From NCBI GenBank assembly GCA_016708105.1, contig JADJGJ010000001.1:1302001-1366000 (forward strand): 64,000 bases of DNA. The letters are read 5' to 3'. A program made the position numbers and the translations under genes. The notes below the pieces were generated by a model. That model did not search any database. It was not told the DNA's origin and was given only the letters and a program-made list of their open reading frames with translations. Below, piece after piece: positions 16,173-24,776 of the stretch; the stretch's first letter is position 1; every line of letters starts with the position of its first letter. Source of the stretch: Crocinitomicaceae bacterium. Lineage in GTDB: Bacteria > Bacteroidota > Bacteroidia > Flavobacteriales_D > Crocinitomicaceae.

Positions 16173-17246
16173 TTATGGACAATAGTAGTTTTCTGAAACA
16201 TCTTCAGGGTCATCACTGCAAAACAATTTATCACCCGTGTGTTGACCGCGGCATAATTCTTTACGTGAAGCTTTATTCAGTGTATATCCTGTTAAATCCA
16301 AAATAACTCTGCTTGAAAATAATCCAAGACCACCATTGATATTTGTGTATTCAGGCTGAACTTGCGCAATGCTGGTGACAGGTTGAGTGACATCCATGTA
16401 TTGATCTAAATCCTGATGCGCAACTGTGATGCGTAAATCAAGTCCGTCAAAATGACGTTTAGTAACAGTTGGATCATCTGCAGCACCGGGAACAATATCT
16501 TTTACCCATTTATAAAAATCTAGACCGCTGAATGAAACTGTTTGCACACTTGGATTGTCAGGGTCTACCTGAAATTTATCTCCGTTATTGCGTGTTGCTG
16601 AGAATGATTTAGTGCTGTTGTCAAGATACGTTTCTGTCCAATGAATAGTGTATTTATAATTATATCTGAGAGCGTGTTCACCTTCAGTTACCGGAAAGGT
16701 CCATGATTTATAATCCTGATCATCAACAACCGTGTTACCAGCAAAGTTAATTTCAGTGTATATGATAATACTGGTTGAAACACCAAACCCATCAATCATT
16801 GCGGTACGTGCAGTGATAGGTTCTGAACTTTCATTGAGATAGGCGACCAATTCGTATTCAAACTCTTCATTCAAGTCGTCAGCGTAGAAAACATAAACTT
16901 TTTGATCAGGTGCATAAAATACTCCGCTTGTGTCTTTGTTTGAGATAGTAGAGTCATGTAACTGCCATTCACGACCTGTTGCAACTCCATTGGTATTGTA
17001 TTCAATTACTTTAGCATCAACTGAAGTGAAATAGCTGGAATCAGGTTCTTGAGCGTAAACTAAATTATCACCATCACCCATAAATGCTTTGGTGATTTTG
17101 ATAATGTGCACATCTGACGTATGATCTAATAAACCAAAAACAATGGGTGTAACGGTATAGTCGCCGTTAAGACTGAATTCTGTTTCACATGATGTCCAGG
17201 TAATAGCCAGAGCAAGCAACCCAATCAGTCCGGAATTTTTTAGCAT
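16173..17246 (-). CDS. Hypothetical lipoprotein, DUF4249-like
   Basis: This protein (357 aa from the ATG at 17246) has a lipoprotein signal ending in AITWTSCETEF (Cys near residue 20). After it come beta-rich segments: NGDYTVTPIVFGLLDHTSDVH, then a domain with EFEYELVAYLNESSEPITAR. This layout resembles the DUF4249 lipoproteins of Bacteroidota, but I cannot confirm the family. The C-terminus has three cysteines (LCRGQHTGDKLFCSDD ... YYCP). An in-frame start seven codons upstream (17267) is possible. It is transcribed alone, with its own terminator. Confidence 0.65.
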   Translation of the reverse strand: MLKNSGLIGLLALAITWTSCETEFSLNGDYTVTPIVFGLLDHTSDVHIIKITKAFMGDGDNLVYAQEPDSSYFTSVDAKVIEYNTNGVATGREWQLHDSTISNKDTSGVFYAPDQKVYVFYADDLNEEFEYELVAYLNESSEPITARTAMIDGFGVSTSIIIYTEINFAGNTVVDDQDYKSWTFPVTEGEHALRYNYKYTIHWTETYLDNSTKSFSATRNNGDKFQVDPDNPSVQTVSFSGLDFYKWVKDIVPGAADDPTVTKRHFDGLDLRITVAHQDLDQYMDVTQPVTSIAQVQPEYTNINGGLGLFSSRVILDLTGYTLNKASRKELCRGQHTGDKLFCSDDPEDVSENYYCP

Positions 17247-17344
17247 AGCTTTTTTATTGATCAGCACAAAAGTAAAGAATTATCCTGAAAGGGCTTCATC
17301 CGATTAATCAGTAAATCACACCGTTCACATGATCTATAGAAAGA

Positions 17345-18271
17345 TCAGCCTTGGTTTTGTCTTAGGTGTCGTTCACTTTTTTCAGGATAAATATCTGAAA
17401 GAGAAATTAAAATTCCGGTTTCTTCAACGCCACCAAAATCAGGATTGCGTGTTGTACCAAAAGATTTCATGCTGGGTGAAAGTTGCATGTAATTGCTAAT
17501 AAGAGGCGGCACATTTTCATCATGATCACGGCAATAACGCTGAAGTACTTTAAATCCTTCTTTAAAATCCATACCCTTTACCATGTTTACAATTTCATGT
17601 GATTTAACTGACGTGTAAATGGGTAATTTGGGAGTTACTAATTGATCTTTATCGGGGAAATAAGTCTTCATGAAACCAAGTACGGCTCTTTTAGCTTGCT
17701 CATTGTATGATTCATACATGGTTACTTTTCCAAAAAAATATTTCATGTTTGGGTGCATGAGTACAATACCACCTAAACCATCCCATAAATTATCTAAGGC
17801 AAATAATCCTTTGCGCGGATTAGTTAATGGTTGAAACATTGGATTCACCCATGATCTTCCAAGCTCAATAGTATAAGGCAAATATTCTTTGATAAATTTT
17901 TCTGCAAAATTAAAATAGTGCGATGTTGAAAGTGAATCCAGTGTGTCTGATCCAATTTTAGCACAATTAATAAACCGATATCCACCCATGATTTCTTTAT
18001 CCTCAGGAGAGTAGACAATGAGTTGTTCATAGCAAAGAGGCGCCGTGTCATGTTCGTCTATATCCAATGCTTGTCCTGTTCCGCCACCGGCTAAAGCAAA
18101 TGTGATTTCACGCAAGCGCCCAATTTCACGCATTATATTTGGCGAGTTGTGATGATTGACAATGTAGATAAGGTTATTTATTTTATTCGTCTTTTTGACA
18201 AATTTATCGGGCGTAAGTTCAGCTTCAATTAACTTTCTGTCAACGGGAGGTATGATATAATCTAAATTCAT
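17345..18271 (-). CDS. GNAT-type N-acyltransferase, GlsB/OlsB-like (aminolipid synthesis)
   Basis: The protein (308 aa from ATG 18271) resembles the acyl-ACP-dependent N-acyltransferases OlsB and Bacteroides GlsB: IGRLREITFALAGGGTGQALDIDEHD, then YEQLIVYSPEDKEIMGGYRFI, TIELGRSWVNP and a conserved GLFALDNLWDGLGGIV. These enzymes attach a 3-hydroxy-fatty acid to the amino group of ornithine or glycine. A PlsC-type O-acyltransferase is encoded directly upstream, the same pairing as glsB/glsA, which make glycine lipids. The head-group amino acid cannot be read from sequence. An in-frame ATG at 18304 would overlap the upstream gene by 20 bases. Confidence 0.78.
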   Translation of the reverse strand: MNLDYIIPPVDRKLIEAELTPDKFVKKTNKINNLIYIVNHHNSPNIMREIGRLREITFALAGGGTGQALDIDEHDTAPLCYEQLIVYSPEDKEIMGGYRFINCAKIGSDTLDSLSTSHYFNFAEKFIKEYLPYTIELGRSWVNPMFQPLTNPRKGLFALDNLWDGLGGIVLMHPNMKYFFGKVTMYESYNEQAKRAVLGFMKTYFPDKDQLVTPKLPIYTSVKSHEIVNMVKGMDFKEGFKVLQRYCRDHDENVPPLISNYMQLSPSMKSFGTTRNPDFGGVEETGILISLSDIYPEKSERHLRQNQG

Positions 18272-18284
18272 AGTCTGTAGCTCA

Positions 18285-19112
18285 TCAGTTAGTTTGTTTA
18301 TCACGCATGTCGTAAACTTTGGATTTTACCCATTGTGCCCAAGCTGAATCAGTTTTTGTTTTATCAAAAGTTGATGCCGGTATGGGTTTACCAAAGTGTA
18401 TTGTAATAGTTTTATTTTTTTGTCTGAAAAGCTCATCAACAAGATAGAGCATTTCAATATTTGCTTTAATGCCTATGAATTTACGAAAATTTGCGAGACG
18501 ATAAAAACGATTGCTCAGTTTTCCGTCAATGTAGACAGGAATAACGTCGCGGTTGAATTTTTTTGATCGGGTGATGAAGGTTTTTTTCCATTCAAGATCT
18601 TCAACTATTCCGCGTTTTTTTCGGCTTACTAAACCGGCCGGAAACACAAATACCGCCTGATCAGTCATGAACTGTTTGTTCAACTCGTCAAGTGAATCCT
18701 TTGTGTTGGTGCCGTGTTTGTTCACACCAACAAACATATCTTTCAACGAGTGAAGGTGAAGCAGAATATCATTGACAACAAATTTAATATCAGGCCTCAC
18801 AGGGGTCACATCTTGCACAACGGCTAAAGCATCAAAACCTCCCAATGGATGATTACAGGCAAATATGGCTCCACCTGTGGGCGATATATTTTCTATCCCT
18901 CTGGCACTGATTTGTAAATCAAATTTTTTAATGATGTTCACGCAAAACTGATAACCATAAACATCTTTATTTTCCTCAATAGCTTCATTGACTTCATCTT
19001 CATGTAAAATGCGCTTCAAATATCTGAGGATAAAACCGGGCAAAAATTTCAATAGGCGCGGATTTTTGTCGCGGATGATTTTTTCAATATCAATAAATTT
19101 TTCAGCCATCAT
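18285..19112 (-). CDS. PlsC-type O-acyltransferase, GlsA/OlsA-like
   Basis: This 275-aa membrane-associated acyltransferase has the variant block FACNHPLGGFDALAVVQ near residue 90; the His and Asp are five residues apart instead of the four in classical HX4D. Later come VFVFPAGLVSRKKRG (acceptor/phosphate site) and DVIPVYIDGKLSNRFYRLAN. Pairing with the N-acyltransferase just downstream (13-base gap) suggests that it adds the second, ester-linked acyl chain to an N-acyl amino acid, as GlsA and OlsA do. A role in phospholipid synthesis is the alternative. Confidence 0.78.
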   Translation of the reverse strand: MMAEKFIDIEKIIRDKNPRLLKFLPGFILRYLKRILHEDEVNEAIEENKDVYGYQFCVNIIKKFDLQISARGIENISPTGGAIFACNHPLGGFDALAVVQDVTPVRPDIKFVVNDILLHLHSLKDMFVGVNKHGTNTKDSLDELNKQFMTDQAVFVFPAGLVSRKKRGIVEDLEWKKTFITRSKKFNRDVIPVYIDGKLSNRFYRLANFRKFIGIKANIEMLYLVDELFRQKNKTITIHFGKPIPASTFDKTKTDSAWAQWVKSKVYDMRDKQTN

Positions 19113-19195
19113 GACAAAGATAGTCGCTTATCTCCTTGTGATGTCATCATTTTTTTGAAAAGCCTCGTGTTTTTGAAATAGGTGATAGCCTTGTG

Positions 19196-20929
19196 TTACT
19201 TTGAAATGCGCGGTTTAAAATTTGACTGTCTTGAAACATCACCACTTGCCAATCGCGGCTGCCCGTTGAGGTATCGTTGAGCATCTTCAATATTCACAAA
19301 GAAAAACTCTTCACCCAATTCAGTATAAATACGATTTTGATTAAACTTATCTCTCACCGGACCAATTAAACCAGTAAAAAGCACCTGAATTTTTTTCTTT
19401 TTGTAGTGAATTAATAGTTTTCTGATCATGTAAATTGATGTTGAGTCAACCGAATTAATGCCTGATGCATCAACAATAATGGCTTTTAGTTTTACTTTTT
19501 TCTGCGCTTCCAGTTCTTTGATCTTGTCTCTGAAAAAATCTGCATTACCATAAAAAAGTCCGGCATCAAAACGCACCATGAGAATATCGTCATCGGTTTC
19601 AACCTGCGAAAATCTTTCAGCATTCCGATACAAATTTGTGCCCGGTATGCGACCAACTACCGCAATATGTGGATTTGATACCCGATAAATTAAAATAATC
19701 AGTGAAATGACAACTCCAATTAAAATACCCTGTTGAATACCAATAAAACAAGTGGCTAACAAGGTGGCAGCGTACATGATAAATTCAGTTGAGTCTGTCC
19801 TCCACCAATTACGCGGTGATTTGAAATCAATCAAACCAACTACGGCAACAAGAATGATGACAGCCAGTAAAACTTTCGGTAAATAAAAAAATAAATCAGT
19901 GAGAAAGAGTAGTGAAAATAAAATGAGCAAACCGGAAATTATGCCTGCAATTTGAGTTTGTGCCCCGGTATTATTATTTACGGCTGATCTTGAAAAGCCT
20001 CCCGTAACCGGGTATGATGAGAAAAAAGAACCTCCCAAATTGGCCAAACCTAAAGCAATGAGTTCTCTATTTGGTTTTATTTCTTGAACTCCTTTTTTCT
20101 CCTCAATGGCTTTTGCTACGGTGATGGCTTCCATGAATGCAATCATTGCAAGCGCAAGCGCAGAAGGCATGAGACCTTTTAGTTCATCCCAATTTATATC
20201 AGGTAAATTGAATGAGGGTAAGCCTGAAGGAACTTTCCCTACAATTTGAATATCTTGTAGATTCCATTGAAAGAGCCATACCATTAGAGTTCCGATAAAA
20301 ACTAAAACCAATCCGGATGGAAATTTTGGCAATATTTTTTTCAATACTATCATGAACACAACGCCCGCCAAAGCAAAAACTAATGTTGGAATATGAATTG
20401 AACCGACGTTTTTTACAAAATCTGAAATCAGAATATGCAACTCATTGCTTTGAGTGAGTTTGATACCGGTTAAATTTCCAAGCTGGTTGAGCGCAATAAT
20501 GATCGCTGCAGCAGAGGTGAAACCAACAATAACAGGTTGAGATAAAAAATTGACCAAGAAGCCCAGCCTGATTAAACCAAATAATAATTGAGCCAAACCA
20601 ATCATAGCGGCGAGCAAGATGGCTAGCGTTATGTAATGTTCACTTCCCGCAGCAGCAATGCCTGAAACGGTAGCAGCAACAAAGAGAGAATCCATGGCTA
20701 CCGGTCCAACAGATAATTGTTTTGATGTACCAAACAAGGCATAAATAAAAACCGGAACAAGTGCGGCATACAGACCATACACAGGGGGTAATCCGGCAAT
20801 AAGAGCATAAGCCATACCTTGCGGAATGAGCATCACCCCTACCGTTAACCCGGCAAATAAATCTCCGCGGAATTTATCAGCAGTATAGTTTTTTAACGCT
20901 GCAGTAAAGGGAAAGATTTTTTCTATCAT
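19196..20929 (-). CDS. SulP-family anion transporter with STAS domain
   Basis: The 577-aa protein (ATG at 20929) has the SulP membrane core: KFRGDLFAGLTVGVMLIPQGMAYALIAGLPPVYGLYAAL near the N-terminus, many hydrophobic helices, and NLGGSFFSSYPVTGGFSRSAVN. A cytoplasmic STAS domain occupies about residues 430-550 (LYRNAERFSQVE, FRDKIKELE, AIIVDASGINSVDSTSIYMIRKL). Members carry sulfate, bicarbonate or dicarboxylates; the substrate here is not determined. An upstream in-frame ATG at 20974 would add 15 residues outside the family pattern. Confidence 0.88.
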   Translation of the reverse strand: MIEKIFPFTAALKNYTADKFRGDLFAGLTVGVMLIPQGMAYALIAGLPPVYGLYAALVPVFIYALFGTSKQLSVGPVAMDSLFVAATVSGIAAAGSEHYITLAILLAAMIGLAQLLFGLIRLGFLVNFLSQPVIVGFTSAAAIIIALNQLGNLTGIKLTQSNELHILISDFVKNVGSIHIPTLVFALAGVVFMIVLKKILPKFPSGLVLVFIGTLMVWLFQWNLQDIQIVGKVPSGLPSFNLPDINWDELKGLMPSALALAMIAFMEAITVAKAIEEKKGVQEIKPNRELIALGLANLGGSFFSSYPVTGGFSRSAVNNNTGAQTQIAGIISGLLILFSLLFLTDLFFYLPKVLLAVIILVAVVGLIDFKSPRNWWRTDSTEFIMYAATLLATCFIGIQQGILIGVVISLIILIYRVSNPHIAVVGRIPGTNLYRNAERFSQVETDDDILMVRFDAGLFYGNADFFRDKIKELEAQKKVKLKAIIVDASGINSVDSTSIYMIRKLLIHYKKKKIQVLFTGLIGPVRDKFNQNRIYTELGEEFFFVNIEDAQRYLNGQPRLASGDVSRQSNFKPRISK

Positions 20930-21159
20930 GCTCACCGGGTAAAAGTACACAAATGTGCAAATAGGTTGGTACATGCCGCAGATTTATGTCACAAAGCAAG
21001 AGCAAAAAATTGTCAGTCAGTTTGTAAGACCTGATTCAGCTTTATTGCCTAACTAATTAATTCAATTAAACGTTTGAAAGGTTGCAAACACATCATTTTT
21101 ACCTTTTTTTGTGTTTAAATTATCAAGTTGATAAAATGAGGGTATTGAATCCAACCAAA

Positions 21160-21183
21160 TTTTGAATAAGCCCGTTACCTTTG
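21160..21183 (+). promoter_or_regulatory. Promoter of the T9SS cargo gene at 21204
   Basis: TTTTG at 21160-21164 and TACCTTTG at 21176-21183 fit the Bacteroidota promoter, although the spacing is a little short. Transcription would start close to 21190, giving a leader of about 15 bases. The rest of the 274-base gap 20930-21203 is AT-rich and shows nothing else recognisable. Confidence 0.6.
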
Positions 21184-21203
21184 CATAAACTAACCTTAAT
21201 ATT

Positions 21204-23276
21204 ATGAGAAAAAAACTGATACGTTTTGCTTCATTAATGTTGGGTCTGACAGCTATGAATGCCCAGGCCCAATACTGTACACCTTCATATCCGAATGACT
21301 GTATGTATGGTGATGATATAAATGATTTTGTACTTACTGGTTCTGGAATTAATCACACAGGTTCTGGTTGCAGTGCAGCAGGATATGGTGACTTTACTGC
21401 CACCCCGGGATTAACCGGTAACCTTGAGGCAACTGTTACTTACAATTTTTCTACAACTCACAATTTTCCAAGTCAGCATTTGAAAATCTGGATTGATTTT
21501 AACAATGACTTTACGTTTGATAATGGTTCTGAGCTTTTATTTAGTTCAACAACTTCATCAGGAGCTCATACTGGTACAATTACTATTCCTTCTGTTACGC
21601 CAATCAATAATGTGCGGATGCGTGTAATGTGCACATATTCTAGTATGGCAACTGATGCGTGTACACCAAATGCATATTATGGTGAAACGCATGATTATAA
21701 GGTAAACATTTTACCTATGCCCGCATGCCCTCAGGTTTCAGGTGTAACGCTAGTAGATGTTACCGCTACAACAGCAGAAATTGATTGGACAGAACCGGGA
21801 ACTGCAACTGATTATATCATTGAATGGGGTGCTCCGGGATTTTTACCGGGTGTTGGTGCTGAACTTGGCACAGCAAACGTAACCGGTGCTACTGATTATA
21901 TTATTACCGGTCTAAGTCCAAATACTGACTATGATTATTATATCCGTACTGATTGTGGTATTGATGGTTTCAGCTACTGGTCTGGTCCTTATTCATTCAC
22001 TACGCCTTGTGTGGCTATTACTACTTTACCTTGGAATGATAATTTTGAAACTGCTCCGGTTGGAATGCAAATATTCCCTTCTTGCTGGGTACATGAAAAT
22101 ATGAATACAGGTACTGGATGGAACATACATGATAATAGCTATGGATGGGGAGATGCAGATGCCTTAAATGGTAATAATTTCCTTGCAGTTCAATATAATG
22201 CTGATGCTACAATTTGGACACCTGAATTTGAAATGACAGGTGGTGAAACATATGAATTTATTTTCTGGTGGGCTGGTGATACCTACACTAACTGGGATGG
22301 TGAAGTATTAGTGTCAACCAATCAAGCTATGTCAGGCGGAACAGTAATTGGAGACAAATTTGTTGAAAATGGTGACCCGACCAGTTATGAATATACCGAG
22401 GAGGTTTATTGTTATACCCCTGCAACTGACGGAACATACTCGTTTGGTATTCATGTGATCGAAACCGGATGGTGGTATTATCTTTCAGTGGATAGTGTAA
22501 CTGTACGACTTGCTAATCCAAGTGCAGGAACATCAGTTGTCGAAGATATTTGTCAAACTACCGGACTCATTGACATGAATGATCTTGCTACCATTACCGA
22601 TCCATTTGGAACATGGTCTTATTCTGTGAATCCATCAGCGATTATTGATGATACGTTGTTAAATACTACAGTATTACCTGCTGGTACATCAGTTGCTACT
22701 TTTGATCCAAAAGGTTGTCTTGCACCTGATGTGACTATTACAATGAATATTCAAAGTGCATCATCTGCCGGAACTGATGGCGCGTTATCTGCTTGTATGA
22801 ATCAGCAGGTTGATTTGCTTGGCGCATTGAGTGGTAATGTAAACTTAGGTGGAACATGGTATGATGACTCATTCAACCCATTAACTTCATCTTATTTCTT
22901 AACCGGTACAACGCCGGGTGATTATGATTATACTTATGTTGCAACCAACGGAGTTTGTCCTTCTGATTCTGCGGTGGTGACTTTAACAATTGATAATTGT
23001 GATTACCTCACAACAGAAATACAATCAGTTGATATGGTTCAGGTTTATCCAAATCCTGCAAATGATGTAGTGTATATTTCTGTTCCGCAATCTGCTGAGA
23101 ATTTCAGTTTTATCATTACAGATATCAATGGTAGAGTAGTTGTATCTTCTTCAACCAACACAGTTTCAGAACAAGGAAAAATCAGTACTGACATCTCTCA
23201 ACTTGGAGATGGAGTGTACATGATTCGTGTGATGGTGAATGGAGACGCGAAAGTTTTCAGATTGGTGAAAAATTAA
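21204..23276 (+). CDS. Secreted GEVED / fibronectin type III protein with T9SS C-terminal sorting domain
   Basis: This 690-aa protein has a signal peptide (MRKKLIRFASLMLGLTAMNAQAQ). A GEVED-type domain spans about residues 45-170 (LKIWIDFNNDFTFDNGSELL ... YYGETHDYKVNI), a fibronectin type III domain about 175-268 (GLSPNTDYDYYIRTDCG), and a jelly-roll segment about 270-435 (LPWNDNFETAPVGM). The last 75 residues form a type A T9SS sorting domain (VYPNPANDVVYISVP ... GVYMIRVMVNGDAKVFRLVKN). It is probably carried across the outer membrane by the type IX system and attached to the surface. Its ligand or partner is unknown. Confidence 0.88.
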   Translation: MRKKLIRFASLMLGLTAMNAQAQYCTPSYPNDCMYGDDINDFVLTGSGINHTGSGCSAAGYGDFTATPGLTGNLEATVTYNFSTTHNFPSQHLKIWIDFNNDFTFDNGSELLFSSTTSSGAHTGTITIPSVTPINNVRMRVMCTYSSMATDACTPNAYYGETHDYKVNILPMPACPQVSGVTLVDVTATTAEIDWTEPGTATDYIIEWGAPGFLPGVGAELGTANVTGATDYIITGLSPNTDYDYYIRTDCGIDGFSYWSGPYSFTTPCVAITTLPWNDNFETAPVGMQIFPSCWVHENMNTGTGWNIHDNSYGWGDADALNGNNFLAVQYNADATIWTPEFEMTGGETYEFIFWWAGDTYTNWDGEVLVSTNQAMSGGTVIGDKFVENGDPTSYEYTEEVYCYTPATDGTYSFGIHVIETGWWYYLSVDSVTVRLANPSAGTSVVEDICQTTGLIDMNDLATITDPFGTWSYSVNPSAIIDDTLLNTTVLPAGTSVATFDPKGCLAPDVTITMNIQSASSAGTDGALSACMNQQVDLLGALSGNVNLGGTWYDDSFNPLTSSYFLTGTTPGDYDYTYVATNGVCPSDSAVVTLTIDNCDYLTTEIQSVDMVQVYPNPANDVVYISVPQSAENFSFIITDINGRVVVSSSTNTVSEQGKISTDISQLGDGVYMIRVMVNGDAKVFRLVKN

Positions 23277-23298
23277 TTTGATCAACAATAAGAATTTG

Positions 23299-23328
23299 AA
23301 AGAGGAGGCATTGCTTCCTCTTTTTTTT
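23299..23328 (+). terminator. Rho-independent terminator after the T9SS cargo gene
   Basis: AAAGAGGAGGC (23299-23309) pairs with GCTTCCTCTTT (23313-23323), with one G-T pair, followed by a T run to 23328. Confidence 0.88.
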
Positions 23329-23411
23329 ATGCGTTCAGATAGTGTATTAAAACCTGATTAATCAATATGATTTCTTTCAGAATAACTTCTCACCCTTGAG
23401 GGGGACTTATG

Positions 23412-23426
23412 TAGATGTTGCAAGTA
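23412..23426. repeat. Left 15-bp inverted repeat around the ART-like toxin unit
   Basis: TAGATGTTGCAAGTA is the exact reverse complement of 24417-24431. Outside it lies CCCTTGAGGGGGAC, which is weakly matched by CCCCTTGAGGGAG outside the right copy, so the similarity extends in degenerate form to about 30 bases. Confidence 0.85.
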
Positions 23427-23523
23427 AGTGTCACATTAAACCCTTTACCTATTTTAAATCGAGAATAGAAAAATAATAGTATTTGTGAGCCCACTCCGAT
23501 ACTGTAATATTTTTTAGATGTCT

Positions 23524-24141
23524 TTAATAAATAAATTTAGTTGAGCTCCGTCTCTTCCTAGGTAAAAAGTATCCTTTGATACAATTCGTATTGCGTATAC
23601 AAATCTGTACGTGATCCTTTTCACGAAATCCAGCGTTCAAATAAAGCTCCCCACCTTCAGTAAATATTCCTTTAACTGAGTCAAAGGGTCTTACTTGATC
23701 TTGCGTGGCGTGAAGAGAATTTATGACCAAACAGTCAAGATTTCTGAACAAAAGATCATTTTTATGTAGGTAATCTTTTGGACTTTTGTTTTCTGGGAGT
23801 TCTTTTCCCAGTAATTTGAATGAATCTTTAATGGCTTCGTATGTTTTTTTCACCACGACAATATTTGCCATGTCCATTAAATCGAGGCAATATCCAAGAT
23901 CGATTACTGCACCAATTACTGCTGGATTCTTTATTTTAGAATCTTGTCTTTTGGATTGTTCCTCAGCAAAATGAAGTGCTCTTTCAGGACTATTTTCCCA
24001 AAAATAGATTCCATGCCCAAGCCAATCCCATGGGTTATTACTTGATAATAAATCTTTAGGGGGATTTTTTAGAACTGACTGTTGAACACTTTTGTCACAC
24101 CCATGAAACCCTATAATTAGGCCGCTTCTTCGGGTATACAT
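23524..24141 (-). CDS. ADP-ribosyltransferase-like protein, probable toxin of a toxin-antitoxin pair
   Basis: This 205-aa protein looks like a PARP/ART-fold enzyme. LIIGFHGCDKSVQ near residue 12 gives the NAD-binding His, DWLGHGIYFWENSPERALHFAEE near residue 40 gives the Tyr of an H-Y-[EQ] triad, and HVQICIRNTNCIKGYF near residue 180 could supply the third residue (Gln). A 57-aa ORF lies directly upstream and overlaps it by 25 bases, as in toxin-antitoxin operons. Both genes lie inside 15-bp perfect inverted repeats. I infer a cytoplasmic toxin that modifies RNA or protein; neither the activity nor the target is shown. The family is by pattern recognition. Confidence 0.68.
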   Translation of the reverse strand: MYTRRSGLIIGFHGCDKSVQQSVLKNPPKDLLSSNNPWDWLGHGIYFWENSPERALHFAEEQSKRQDSKIKNPAVIGAVIDLGYCLDLMDMANIVVVKKTYEAIKDSFKLLGKELPENKSPKDYLHKNDLLFRNLDCLVINSLHATQDQVRPFDSVKGIFTEGGELYLNAGFREKDHVQICIRNTNCIKGYFLPRKRRSSTKFIY

Positions 24142-24290
24142 ACCTCTTTGTAAGGTGATTTTAAATTACCTTTTTTAGTCAAAATCCCTAGTTGCTTCAA
24201 AAATTTAAGCGCTGCCGCCTTATTCTTTAGTGCTTCCTTTCTCTTCTTGGCTAATTCTTTAAGATATTTTTGACGTTCTTCTTCGGTCAT
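24117..24290 (-). CDS. 57-aa lysine-rich protein, candidate antitoxin for the ART-like protein
   Basis: The short frame starts MTEEERQKYLKELAKKRKEA, continues with a helical Lys/Leu/Ala-rich segment (LKNKAAALKFLKQLGILTKKG) and ends SPYKEVCIPEEAA. Its last 25 bases overlap the start of the ART-like gene in another frame, which implies coupled translation. Size, order and overlap fit an antitoxin. A helical N-terminal half with a short extended tail would suit binding into a toxin's active site. No DNA-binding motif is obvious. Confidence 0.65.
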   Translation of the reverse strand: MTEEERQKYLKELAKKRKEALKNKAAALKFLKQLGILTKKGNLKSPYKEVCIPEEAA

Positions 24291-24416
24291 AATTCAAACT
24301 ACTGCTTTCAATTAGAGGAGATAATTAAATATAAATGTACAAAATTAATGCCATTCTCTTACTAAAATAGTACAAAAAAAAATGAAATTCGTTTCCATGA
24401 ACTTTTAGAACGAAAG

Positions 24417-24431
24417 TACTTGCAACATCTA
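24417..24431. repeat. Right 15-bp inverted repeat around the ART-like toxin unit
   Basis: TACTTGCAACATCTA is the perfect inverted partner of 23412-23426. The unit between the outer edges is 1,020 bp. Confidence 0.85.
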
Positions 24432-24524
24432 ACTATCTCCCCTTGAGGGAGCAAACACAAACTTCTCCTCTTGAGTGAGGAAATTTATTTTAACAGGAAA
24501 ATAGCATGCGACAAACTGAAAATT

Positions 24525-24776
24525 TTATTCTTGTACAACTGTGAAAGAATAACCTTCCATGATTTGATTGGCGAGTAATTTTTTACAGGCTTCGTCTGTT
24601 TTTTGTTCGGCTACAGCTTTTGAATCAGCCTCAATATAAAGGCGAATATGTTTGCCAATGCGCACATTTTTCACTTCATTCAAGCCTAGGTTTCCCATAG
24701 CTTGAGATACTGCTTTTCCTTGTGGATCTAATAATGCATCAAGTGGCATCACATCAATTTCAGCTCTGAATTTCAT
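24525..24776 (-). CDS. purS: Phosphoribosylformylglycinamidine synthase, PurS subunit
   Basis: This 83-aa protein has the PurS fold: KFRAEIDVMPLDALLDPQGKAV, then GLNEVKNVRIGKHIRLYIEAD, ending in KLLANQIMEGYSFTVVQE. PurS bridges PurL and PurQ in the FGAM synthase complex of purine synthesis. No purL or purQ is nearby. The ATG overlaps the stop codon of the pssA-like gene by four bases, which suggests coupled translation of genes from different pathways. Confidence 0.92.
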   Translation of the reverse strand: MKFRAEIDVMPLDALLDPQGKAVSQAMGNLGLNEVKNVRIGKHIRLYIEADSKAVAEQKTDEACKKLLANQIMEGYSFTVVQE

